IMG/VR virus record: IMGVR_UViG_3300029448_000084
Location: 1-45,352 of that record
Length of the DNA stretch: 45,352 bases
DNA from: a virus
Strand: one strand, 5' to 3'
This document shows positions 33,112 through 40,393 of this stretch, piece after piece. Position numbers and translations under genes: made by a program. How positions within the stretch are numbered: the first letter of the stretch is position 1; the number at the start of each line of letters is the position of its first letter. The notes beneath the pieces were generated by a model. The model was not told the origin of the DNA. It saw only the letters and a program-made list of their open reading frames with translations, and did not search any database.

Positions 33112-33540
33112 ATGAATAACGGTATCCTTGCGGGGATTGGCTTTGGTGGTTTAGTTTTCTTCGCTATCTCGGGTTGTGAAGATGACCTTGAGGTCGTTGA
33201 ACACAACATAGATCGCTCTGCTAATCACTTTGAGCTTATTAGGCGTGTGGTTTTCATTAACACTATCAGTGATGAATACTTGCTTGAGGTCGAGGGCCGA
33301 TGTGGTGTCACGAACAAAGACCGAAAACTCCTAGTCACGTGTGAGTATGGAAAGAATCGGTTCAAACAACACGAGCTAGGGCTTTCTCGGAATGTGACGT
33401 ATGTCGTTGAACAAATTGGATTAGAATACGCCAACCCCTATCACTATCGGGTAGTCTTCAAGCCTCAAGTTATTCTACCGGACATTGATATCCGTGGCGA
33501 TCTCTTAGAGAACCCACTAATGGATGAGAGAGGTAGGTAA
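33112..33540 (+). CDS. phage lipoprotein-like beta-rich protein
   Basis: The N-terminus is a short hydrophobic signal ending in a plausible lipobox, AISG-C22. The mature part has segments VEHNIDRSANHFELIRRVVFINTIS, DEYLLEVEGRCGV and LGLSRNVTYVVEQI. This matches the pattern of a small protein family widespread in phages of many hosts (often annotated as a beta-sandwich lipoprotein or hypothetical protein). If processed, it would be anchored in the cell membrane or outer membrane. Phage lipoproteins of this size sometimes block superinfection, so that role is an inference. The length of 142 aa is typical. Confidence 0.65.
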   Translation: MNNGILAGIGFGGLVFFAISGCEDDLEVVEHNIDRSANHFELIRRVVFINTISDEYLLEVEGRCGVTNKDRKLLVTCEYGKNRFKQHELGLSRNVTYVVEQIGLEYANPYHYRVVFKPQVILPDIDIRGDLLENPLMDERGR

Positions 33541-33543
33541 GCT

Positions 33544-33705
33544 ATGTGTTGTGCGGCAAAGGAATGGCCAATAGACCTATCCCCTGACGGGGAGTGTCCC
33601 GAATGTGGAGCTGAAACATATGAAGGAGAGGCTTGGTATGTATGTGCTTATTCCCCTTCAGAGTGTGATCTCTGCGGGTGGGCACCTTGCGATAGTAGCT
33701 GTTAA
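33544..33705 (+). CDS. small cysteine-rich zinc-ribbon protein (53 aa)
   Basis: A short frame starts 3 bases after the lipoprotein gene. It contains CPEC (18-21) and CDLC (41-44) pairs, with further cysteines at positions 2, 3, 34, 49 and 53. Two CxxC knuckles spaced about 20 residues apart are typical of a zinc ribbon. The protein is acidic. Role unknown; such small zinc proteins in phages often bind host proteins or nucleic acid. Confidence 0.55.
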   Translation: MCCAAKEWPIDLSPDGECPECGAETYEGEAWYVCAYSPSECDLCGWAPCDSSC

Positions 33706-33850
33706 GAAAGATCTGAAATAGTGGGGATGAATGACCAACCTTCTTCCACAGATTGGAGCCTGGATAACCGGGCTCTTCACCGAACCTGCCCAGCAGGATG
33801 GCAGCCGGGAAAAAGCGGCAACACTTCAAACCTTAGAAAGGAAAGCTACT

Positions 33851-34030
33851 ATGACTGAAATTGTACTTCAAAGCGGATATGTTGTAACCATCCAACGTCC
33901 TGAAAACCGAGTACCAAAACCTATCGCTGCTGCTGATCTTAGTCTTGTCGCAGAGGAGTTCATCGAATACGATAAGACTATCACACAAGTCTCAAATGAT
34001 TCAACAGCGCCGGAACCTACTGTCCTCTAA
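33851..34030 (+). CDS. small hypothetical protein (59 aa)
   Basis: The ATG at 33851 follows AGAAAGGAAAG and is preferred over an in-frame ATG at 33731, which lacks a good site and would add a GC-richer 40-residue extension. The product starts with a beta-like segment (TEIVLQSGYVVTIQRPEN) and ends acidic. An overlapping frame at 33727-33858 (43 codons) is also open and could encode a separate peptide. No family is recognised. Confidence 0.5.
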   Translation: MTEIVLQSGYVVTIQRPENRVPKPIAAADLSLVAEEFIEYDKTITQVSNDSTAPEPTVL

Positions 34031-34422
34031 CTCTTAACTGAATAACATAAACTGCTCGTCGCAGTTGTCTATCAGTTGCGGCGGGCGACCACCTAGAAGA
34101 TCGGATAAACTAAGGAACATATGATCTCTGAAGAGCGGCGGCGTGGAAAGCATGGCGCGGAGACACGCTCAAGACGCGGAAATACGACCCGGATACGGCG
34201 GGTGGAAGCTCTGATTACAAACAGACCGAGAAGCCCCTCCCGCGATTATTGGGGCCGCTCTGTGGAACAGGTGACGCACTGACAGCACCTAAGTCGGAGT
34301 AGCGCCCGGCCCACTCTTCAGAGATCATATCGAATAGAAAAACTCAAGCATACTTAGCTAGAAGTAATGACTCTAGCATAGGCTTCCCCCTCAGAGCAAT
34401 CATGGACCTCCCAGTAAAATAA
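34031..34422 (+). other. non-coding stretch between small gene and tRNA-Arg
   Basis: Besides the 212-nt RNA candidate this stretch holds two further hairpins: AACTGC-tcgtc-GCAGTT at 34050-34066, and GCTAGA-9-TCTAGC at 34357-34377. No terminator-like T-run follows them and no open frame with a ribosome site is seen. The stretch may be one transcript processed between RNA domains and the tRNA. Confidence 0.6.
34119..34330 (+). ncRNA. 212-nt structured RNA candidate closed by a perfect 17-bp helix
   Basis: ATATGATCTCTGAAGAG (34119-34135) is the exact reverse complement of 34314-34330. The 178 bases between are GC-rich compared with the flanks and contain four smaller stems: GCGTG/CACGC (34141-34145, 34164-34168), ACCCG/CGGGT (34187-34191, 34199-34203), GCCCC/GGGGC (34233-34237, 34251-34255) and AGGTG/CACCT (34269-34273, 34286-34290). 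There is no convincing protein frame. The flanks show no target-site duplication, arguing against a MITE. It lies about 90 bases before tRNA-Arg. No known RNA family is recognised. Strand is assumed from the flanking genes. Confidence 0.6.
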
Positions 34423-34496
34423 GACAACGTAGCTCAATAGGATAGAGCAATAGTCTTCTAAACTATAGGTTGTGGGTTCAAGTCCCACCGTTGTCA
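34423..34496 (+). tRNA. tRNA-Arg (anticodon UCU)
   Basis: A full cloverleaf is present. The acceptor is GACAACG/CGTTGTC, the D arm GCTC-AATAGGATA-GAGC, and the anticodon stem ATAGT/ACTAT around CTTCTAA, with anticodon TCT at 34457-34459. The T arm is GTGGG-TTCAAGT-CCCAC. CCA is encoded (34497-34499). It reads AGA, the favoured arginine codon of the phage genes and usually a minor codon in GC-rich bacteria. Confidence 0.95.
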
Positions 34497-34517
34497 CCAC
34501 CTAACAAAGGAATATCT

Positions 34518-34889
34518 ATGCAATATGTGGCAGTATATGGAACCTTGAAGAAAGGTGAAAGTAATCATCACTTACTATGGGACAGTGAATTTATTAAAGA
34601 ATATCGCTACCCAGAGGGTTATCTCGTTGACCTAGGTCGTTTTCCCGGCTTCATTAATACGAAGTTCAGTTTCAATGGTGGTGTTGTCGTAGAGGTATAC
34701 TTAGTAAATGACGCCACAATTAATAGATTGGATTGGTTAGAGGATGTTGATAACGAGGACCCTATTCGAGGTTTGTACCTAAAAACTTTCATTGATGTGG
34801 AAGGAGTAGGAGAGTGCCTCATCTATGAATACAACTATCACCCAGATGTTTTAGAAGCACACCGGTTAGTAGATAAAGGAGAATGGTAA
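34518..34889 (+). CDS. gamma-glutamyl cyclotransferase-like (AIG2/GGCT family)
   Basis: The start is the ATG at 34518 after AAAGGAA; an earlier in-frame codon at 34470 would lie inside tRNA-Arg. The 123-residue protein has the family's substrate loop YGTLKKGESNHHLL (7-20), the catalytic glutamate E59 in GGVVVEVYLV and the usual LDWLEDVD helix. These enzymes release 5-oxoproline from gamma-glutamyl amines or peptides. In phage and bacterial amidoligase clusters they are thought to trim or recycle gamma-glutamyl linkages. It opens an operon of seven closely packed genes. Confidence 0.88.
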   Translation: MQYVAVYGTLKKGESNHHLLWDSEFIKEYRYPEGYLVDLGRFPGFINTKFSFNGGVVVEVYLVNDATINRLDWLEDVDNEDPIRGLYLKTFIDVEGVGECLIYEYNYHPDVLEAHRLVDKGEW

Positions 34890-34891
34890 CC

Positions 34892-35932
34892 ATGCGGCTA
34901 ACAAATAAAGATATCTTAGAAGACTTGAAAAATAAACCCCTTCCTAAGAGGAATACATTTGGGTTCAGGGTTTACTTGTCTGACGGAAGTACCCATAACT
35001 TTTCAGGTGCTTGCTTCAACCCCTTACCCCCGTTCTCGCGACGATCTATTGGTAAGAAGTGTGTAGGTTTTGCTTTACGAAGCACGGGTCCCGCTTATCT
35101 TAGCTATCCCGAAGACATCTTAAGAAAATATTTTATAGGGGACAAAACACCGTGGAGTTCTTATATTAAGTTGTCAAAAAGTAATGTAAAAGATTACTTA
35201 CAACATGGGTTCTTTTTTAACACTAAGGTATGTGAGAAAGTTCCTTGCTCTGTAATGTTTAATTTCTTGACAGCTCTTCGCTCTCCTATAGAAAGTTCGC
35301 AACAGCTAGAATGTTTTAGGCTCATGGAATCCTTAAAGGTGCCGGGTATGAACAAGTGGGATCCATTTGTTTTCGCATTTTCTATGCACAATTTTCTTTT
35401 CAATCACTCAAGGTATGGTCTCACAATCCCTTCTGTTTTTTACGATGCTGAAGGTAACCTACGAGAGGGTATTAGGAACGACCAGGCGCCAGGACGGCAG
35501 TTTAGAGAAATAAACTCTCACATAGAATTAAATAGCGATCACGCGTTTAGCTTCTGGGCTTCTTGGGGTCATAGATTTTTGCCTGGTTACTCACCCACGA
35601 TAAGAGATCAGTTCCTTCGCGGGGATCTTTCGATGAAACATTTAAGTAACTTAGAAGACTTTCAGTTACCTAACTTAAAGTCTTTCTCTGAGTACTATAG
35701 TTACTGTAGGGACAGCTCTATTTGGGGGGCCTACCCAAACAAGTACAAAAAACAAGTTCCGAATGCTTGGTTTAAAGGTGAACAAGATAAAGTAAACAGA
35801 GAGTTGGGGCGCTTACCCAGTAGAACTTTCAATTTACAAAAAACAAATAAGGAAGAGTTTGATAAGGCAGCAAAAGAACTCTGGACCGAAAAACTAAAAA
35901 TTGTTATTAAAACATACGAAAGGAATCAGTAG
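34892..35932 (+). CDS. unknown protein of the amidoligase operon (346 aa)
   Basis: The ATG at 34892 has GGAG 10 bases upstream and lies 2 bases after the cyclotransferase stop. An in-frame ATG at 34883 is too close to the ribosome site. I recognise no family. The sequence has many aromatic residues (PWSSYIKLSK, FAFSMHNFLFNHSRYGL, AFSFWASWGHRFLPGYS), looks globular and mixed alpha/beta, and lacks membrane segments. A His and Glu/Asp-rich part around EINSHIELNSDHAF could bind metal. Its fixed place between two gamma-glutamyl enzymes suggests that it is a working part of the pathway, perhaps the acceptor-specific or transferase component. Confidence 0.8.
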   Translation: MRLTNKDILEDLKNKPLPKRNTFGFRVYLSDGSTHNFSGACFNPLPPFSRRSIGKKCVGFALRSTGPAYLSYPEDILRKYFIGDKTPWSSYIKLSKSNVKDYLQHGFFFNTKVCEKVPCSVMFNFLTALRSPIESSQQLECFRLMESLKVPGMNKWDPFVFAFSMHNFLFNHSRYGLTIPSVFYDAEGNLREGIRNDQAPGRQFREINSHIELNSDHAFSFWASWGHRFLPGYSPTIRDQFLRGDLSMKHLSNLEDFQLPNLKSFSEYYSYCRDSSIWGAYPNKYKKQVPNAWFKGEQDKVNRELGRLPSRTFNLQKTNKEEFDKAAKELWTEKLKIVIKTYERNQ

Positions 35933-36685
35933 GTGTCTTATAAAGTTCATATCTTAGATAACATAGGCACGATGTACAACAACTTCTTCCATATAAATGG
36001 GCACGAGGTAGTCGAGGAAATCGAGGACGCCGAAGTGGTTTGTTTTACTGGGGGTGCCGATGTAAACCCTGAGTTATACGGGGAAGTACCACATAAGTTA
36101 TCTTCTTTTCAAAACCCCAGGAGAGACATCGCAGAAATGCTCGCCTATAACTATAGCCTTGAGAAACAGAAGGCTATGGTTGGCATTTGTAGGGGAGCAC
36201 AGATGCTGAATGTTTTGAATGGGGGAAAATTGTTCCAACATGTGGATAATCATGCAGCTACTCATGACATTCTAGATATTGCTAATAACAAATGGATTAA
36301 GGCCACATCTACACACCATCAAATGATGAGGCCAGGCCCTCAGGCCATACTCAGGGCTGTTGCGGTAGCCCCTACGGGGGAGGCTTTAAGATCTCTTTGT
36401 GTCAGAAAAGAGGCGTATAAAATTTCCTACTATATAGGGGGGCGGCCCTTCTCTCTCAAAGAAGTTAGAAAAACTTTAAGAAATAGCAGGGAATTTGTGG
36501 ATATCGATCCCGCATGTGACCCTGAAGTTTTGTATTACTATAACACAAACTCTTTGTGTTTCCAACCGCATCCAGAATTTGGTAGTGCTTCTAAAGAATT
36601 AGTAGAATTTTTCTTTAGACAATTAGATACAACTGTTAAAAACAATCGAAAGAAAGTCGAGGGTAAGTCATGTGCGGTATCGTAG
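35933..36685 (+). CDS. peptidase C26 / class I glutamine amidotransferase-like hydrolase
   Basis: Translation starts at a GTG immediately after the previous stop, with AAAGGA upstream. The protein (250 aa) has the triad of the class I amidotransferase fold: C86 in VGICRGAQ, and H213 and E215 in FQPHPEFG. GGADVNPELYGE at 40-51 is typical of gamma-glutamyl hydrolases such as PuuD. It should cleave gamma-glutamyl bonds of a small molecule or peptide adduct. It overlaps the next gene by 16 bases. Confidence 0.88.
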   Translation: MSYKVHILDNIGTMYNNFFHINGHEVVEEIEDAEVVCFTGGADVNPELYGEVPHKLSSFQNPRRDIAEMLAYNYSLEKQKAMVGICRGAQMLNVLNGGKLFQHVDNHAATHDILDIANNKWIKATSTHHQMMRPGPQAILRAVAVAPTGEALRSLCVRKEAYKISYYIGGRPFSLKEVRKTLRNSREFVDIDPACDPEVLYYYNTNSLCFQPHPEFGSASKELVEFFFRQLDTTVKNNRKKVEGKSCAVS

Positions 36686-37812
36686 GTGTTGCAGGTAATC
36701 TAAACAACAACGACATAAAGATATTTAAAGAGCTGCTTTTTGTAGATACTTTAAGAGGTCGTCACGCAACAGGGATGTATGCGTATTCCGCCAAAAAAAA
36801 TGAGGGGGAGTTGGTAAAGAAAGCAATGGAAGCCCCTTCCTTTCTCGAATTGAAACAAGTGGACAAGCTTTGTAACATAAGTAAAAGTCTTTTGTTGGGC
36901 CATAACAGACACGCAACTATCGGAAACCTTTCCGGAGTAAACGCGCACCCCTTTCAATACCAAGATATTGTGGGGGTTCATAATGGTTCGATATCTATTC
37001 CTAGTTTCACCCAGCTAAAGAACAAGTTTAAAAATCCTGACTATTTCCAAGTTGATAGTGACGCAATTTTTGCAAACATCCAACACTTTGGGATTGAGGA
37101 CACACTAAAAGAAATGCAAGGTGCTTGGTGTTTGGTTTGGGTTAACCTAGAAGAACAAACTTTGAATTTCTTACGTAACGAAAAGAGACCTATGACCCTG
37201 TATCGGGATGAAGGTGATCTATACTGGGCATCTGAAGTTAATATGTTAAGGGCTATCCTTTCCCGTAACAAGATTGAGTGGGATCCTTCCAAAGTCACCA
37301 ACCTTCCTGTTAATACTCTATTTAGTTATGACATCTCTCCCGTAAATAAATCTAATATCATCTCTGTTGGTGAGCCTAAAATCACGGTGGATATGAAGGG
37401 GAAAGAAGAAGTAAAGACTATACATGAAACATCACAGACCACTTTTATTGGGAGGAGTAAGACAAATTACAGGGCACAATCAAGACAGCAAAGTACTAAA
37501 GTCGAAAGTCCTATTGATCCTATCGAATTTAATTCGTTTCTAAAATACGAATATGATGGTGTCACTCTTATAAAAACTTCCTTTAAAAAGGATTGTTGTT
37601 ACTGTTCTAACCCGGTAGATTCAAAAGATAATTGGGTTTGGTTATCCCCTGACACTATCTTGTGCGAGAATTGTTGTAACGACAAACAAGTAAGAGGGAC
37701 TATAGAGGAGTATACAGGTAAGACATTACAAGAGTTTGTAACAGAACATGAAGATCTTTTGTATTACTTAAACCCAGAAATGTTTGAAGCAGGAGAAAGA
37801 AAGGAAGCTTGA
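36670..37812 (+). CDS. class II glutamine amidotransferase with C-terminal zinc ribbon
   Basis: The protein begins MCGIVGVAGN; Cys2 becomes the N-terminal nucleophile after methionine removal. The first 200 residues follow the Ntn amidotransferase fold (RGRHATGMYAYS, LGHNRHATIG, VGVHNGSI, DSDAIFANIQ). It should free ammonia from glutamine. Residues about 205-300 form a linker, and at about 308-340 two cysteine pairs (CCYC and CENC) form a probable zinc ribbon. I know no standard role for a ribbon in this family, so it may dock a partner or a protein substrate. It lies between the C26 hydrolase (16-base overlap) and the amidoligase (2-base gap). Confidence 0.88.
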   Translation: MCGIVGVAGNLNNNDIKIFKELLFVDTLRGRHATGMYAYSAKKNEGELVKKAMEAPSFLELKQVDKLCNISKSLLLGHNRHATIGNLSGVNAHPFQYQDIVGVHNGSISIPSFTQLKNKFKNPDYFQVDSDAIFANIQHFGIEDTLKEMQGAWCLVWVNLEEQTLNFLRNEKRPMTLYRDEGDLYWASEVNMLRAILSRNKIEWDPSKVTNLPVNTLFSYDISPVNKSNIISVGEPKITVDMKGKEEVKTIHETSQTTFIGRSKTNYRAQSRQQSTKVESPIDPIEFNSFLKYEYDGVTLIKTSFKKDCCYCSNPVDSKDNWVWLSPDTILCENCCNDKQVRGTIEEYTGKTLQEFVTEHEDLLYYLNPEMFEAGERKEA

Positions 37813-37814
37813 AC

Positions 37815-38642
37815 ATGCCTATCTTAATTGGAGCAGACCCAGAACTGTTTGTTAGAGAAGAACAGACAAACAGGATGGTCCCTGGTTTTGACTTAATTCC
37901 AGGCACAAAACAAGAACCTCATAAAGTTAACAACGGTGCTGTTCAAGTTGACGGCATGGCCCTAGAATTCAACATTGATCCTTCAAGGTCCTTGGAAGAA
38001 TTTGTAGATAACATCACGTCAGTTCAACAGCAGTTGCAAGAGATGGTGGCAGGCAAGAACTATCATTTAGTTGCTGAACCAGTAGCAGAATTTAATCAAG
38101 AAGATCTTAATAATCTTCCTGGCTTTGCTTTAGAACTAGGTTGTGAACCTGATTATAACGCATGGTTATACGGTCAAGAGAACTACCTCGATCCTTCTGC
38201 TAGTTTTTTAAACTGGAGGACTGGCGCAGGGCATGTGCATATTGGGTGGACCGAAGGAGTGGAAGATATCTTTTCTATCGAACATAGGATGGCTTGCATT
38301 GAACTTGTTCAAGAATTAGATTATTATCTTGGAGTGCCTTCTTTACTGTGGGATACTGATACGAAGAGAAGGGAAATGTATGGTGCGCCTGGGTGTTACC
38401 GCCCTAAACCCTACGGTCTAGAGTACCGGACTTTAAGTAACGCCTGGCTTCGGAGGGAAGAGTACACCAGGCAGGTATATCTAAACACAAAACTAGCTGC
38501 TAAAAATTATTTTGATACTGATTATAGATTTGTATCAGAGTATGGACAGTCTGCCAAAGACTGGATGTTAGACCCTGAGACTTACCAAGGGGAAATCCGG
38601 GCCTTCCTAAATGACAACAGTCACCTAACGGAGAACCTGTAA
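37815..38642 (+). CDS. phiEco32-type amidoligase (COOH-NH2 ligase)
   Basis: The ATG at 37815, 7 bases after AAGGAAG, is preferred over an in-frame TTG at 37809. The 275-residue protein has the pattern of the glutamine-synthetase-fold amidoligases first described in phage phiEco32: GADPELF near the N-terminus, QVDGMALEFNIDPS, GAGHVHIGW, and a late YGLEYRTLSNAWL. The acidic residues and histidines of these motifs bind metal and ATP. The family joins a carboxylate to an amine. A second, different amidoligase is two genes downstream, so two successive ligations are likely. Confidence 0.88.
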   Translation: MPILIGADPELFVREEQTNRMVPGFDLIPGTKQEPHKVNNGAVQVDGMALEFNIDPSRSLEEFVDNITSVQQQLQEMVAGKNYHLVAEPVAEFNQEDLNNLPGFALELGCEPDYNAWLYGQENYLDPSASFLNWRTGAGHVHIGWTEGVEDIFSIEHRMACIELVQELDYYLGVPSLLWDTDTKRREMYGAPGCYRPKPYGLEYRTLSNAWLRREEYTRQVYLNTKLAAKNYFDTDYRFVSEYGQSAKDWMLDPETYQGEIRAFLNDNSHLTENL

Positions 38643-39319
38643 TGAAACCTTTGTATGATAATCTTTCGGATGCACAGAGTTACTTGTCAAAAAGTATTGT
38701 TATGTTGGGTAAAGAGCCTTGTTATATTGTTTATGTAGAGGGGGAGGATCCCCTGAATAAAGAAACCTGGACTATCGGCTACAACCTTCTAAAAGATTGG
38801 GGTTACGGAGAAAAAAGAGTTTCTTACGTAGAAGCCGACTTAAATGTTAAACCAATCAAGGGTTTCTTAACTAATGTTCTTATCTATGATTTTCCTTGTT
38901 TCTTACATGTGAGAAGAAAGCCTTGTAGGTCTTTTAAACAAGGTTTGTCTAGGTCTAATGCACTAATAGACGCCTGGAAACCTAATCATGCACAGTTTAG
39001 AAGCACCAAAGAAGCCTTCGATTTAAAAACCTTTATGGCTGCGCCCTCTTTCGTCGATAACATGAAAAATATTTACCCTAGTTTAGAAAACTTAGAAGAG
39101 AGTTTTGAAAATTATCCAAATAACCCGATAGCAATCTCCCGAAAACTGGCTATCGGTAGGGATAATGAACTAGGATTAGAATACCTAATCAGAAATATGA
39201 GTAAGGTCGGTTACCGGGAAGGAAACGAAGGACCTTTCAAACTTTCTGAAACAGGGAGACACCAACTGGAATATATCGTTAACGCAAATGTACCTGGCTT
39301 GGAGGTAACTAATGTCTAA
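38642..39319 (+). CDS. unknown protein between the two amidoligases (225 aa)
   Basis: The start overlaps the amidoligase stop by one base and the end overlaps the next amidoligase by 8 bases, so the three are translationally coupled. No family is recognised. The N-terminal half is alternating strand/helix (PCYIVYVEGED, VLIYDFPCFLHVRRKPCRSF), and the rest is helical and basic. Conserved linkage would make this a partner of the amidoligases, for example a substrate carrier or adaptor. This is inference from position. Confidence 0.8.
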   Translation: MKPLYDNLSDAQSYLSKSIVMLGKEPCYIVYVEGEDPLNKETWTIGYNLLKDWGYGEKRVSYVEADLNVKPIKGFLTNVLIYDFPCFLHVRRKPCRSFKQGLSRSNALIDAWKPNHAQFRSTKEAFDLKTFMAAPSFVDNMKNIYPSLENLEESFENYPNNPIAISRKLAIGRDNELGLEYLIRNMSKVGYREGNEGPFKLSETGRHQLEYIVNANVPGLEVTNV

Positions 39320-40355
39320 TGAAGCAGAAATTAAAAGTTTCCTTGACTTGAAACTAAAGGAAGTTCCTTACCTAACTTATAAAAAGTGGGCAGCCAACAG
39401 GCTCTTGGGGGTCGAGGTTGAAACAGAAGGAAATAGGCTGCCTGACGCATACCTTTTGGAAACGCTTGCTTTACAGGGCGAGATCAAGTCAACCCTTAAA
39501 GAATCTTTTCTCAGTTTTTGGAAAACAACACGGGACGGATCTTTAAGAAACAATTCCTATGAATATGTTTTTAGGAAACCTTTAACTGTAATCGAAGCAG
39601 AAGAGGCCATCAACCAGTTGTATAATGTGTTTGAGTTAGCTAACACTGAACTAAAACAAAGCTACAGAACTAGTGTACATATTCATGTTAATTATCTAAA
39701 CAATACAGTACAAGAAATAATGAATAGTATTATGTTGTACTATATTGTGGAACCAATCTTAGCTAACTTCTGTCTTGAACCTCGAAGACACAACTTGTTT
39801 TGTTTACAGGCCTCAGAAGCAGAGGCTATAAAGGACACACTGTTACGTGTTTTAACAGCTAAAGCGGGGTCAAGTCTTTACCATTTGAGTAACGAGGATA
39901 TCCGATACGCTGCTATGAATCTTAACGCCATTACTAAGTTTGGGTCTATCGAGTACAGAATGTTAGAAGGTTCCGCGAGCAAGAAAAAAATCTTAAAGTG
40001 GATTGACCTACTCCTAGAATTACGAAGCGCAAGCAGCGCATTCCCAAACCCACAAGTAGTCTTAACAGAGCTATCCATTAAAGGCTTAGAAGATTTCTTG
40101 GAAACGTATCTTCCTAAGATTAGTTCTCTTTACAGCATTGAGTTAGAAGATTCTTGTATGGAACTTATGAGAGATATGCAAGAGTTAGCTTACTGCATTA
40201 ATTGGGATGTGGTAAAGGAGGAGAAAAAAGAAACGCGGGGTTATACTAATAAGATTCTAGAGCAGGGCTTAGTTAGGGGTAGGCCTTGGAGAGCAGAACA
40301 ACCGATTGAGCAAAATTATCTTCAGATCAGAGAAGTTTGGGAAGAAGATTTCTAA
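39312..40355 (+). CDS. Amidoligase_2 family enzyme
   Basis: The 347-residue protein matches the second glutamine-synthetase-fold amidoligase type: LLGVEVETEG near residue 30 (the G-x-E-x-E metal motif), RDGSLRNNSYEYVFRKP, TSVHIHVNY, a helical insert, and IEYRMLEGSAS in the second half. These enzymes form amide or peptide bonds using ATP. It is the last gene of the operon and is followed within 10 bases by a strong promoter for the replication genes, with no clear terminator between. Confidence 0.87.
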   Translation: MSNEAEIKSFLDLKLKEVPYLTYKKWAANRLLGVEVETEGNRLPDAYLLETLALQGEIKSTLKESFLSFWKTTRDGSLRNNSYEYVFRKPLTVIEAEEAINQLYNVFELANTELKQSYRTSVHIHVNYLNNTVQEIMNSIMLYYIVEPILANFCLEPRRHNLFCLQASEAEAIKDTLLRVLTAKAGSSLYHLSNEDIRYAAMNLNAITKFGSIEYRMLEGSASKKKILKWIDLLLELRSASSAFPNPQVVLTELSIKGLEDFLETYLPKISSLYSIELEDSCMELMRDMQELAYCINWDVVKEEKKETRGYTNKILEQGLVRGRPWRAEQPIEQNYLQIREVWEEDF

Positions 40356-40364
40356 ACTTCTTGC

Positions 40365-40393
40365 TTGACAAATCCCCAACTATATAGTATAAT
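40365..40393 (+). promoter_or_regulatory. consensus sigma-70 promoter for the replication genes
   Basis: TTGACA (40365-40370) and TATAAT (40388-40393) are perfect consensus boxes with a 17-base spacer, and the context is very AT-rich. The transcript would start at about 40400 and give an 80-base leader before the first gene at 40480. Confidence 0.85.

Noticed and set aside
33731-33850. N-terminal extension of the gene at 33851
   Set aside because: No ribosome site at 33731 and the start at 33851 has AGGAAAG; the extension composition differs from the rest.
34119-34330. Insertion sequence or MITE
   Set aside because: No transposase, no target-site duplication in the flanks, and the interior forms several stems; an RNA explains it better.
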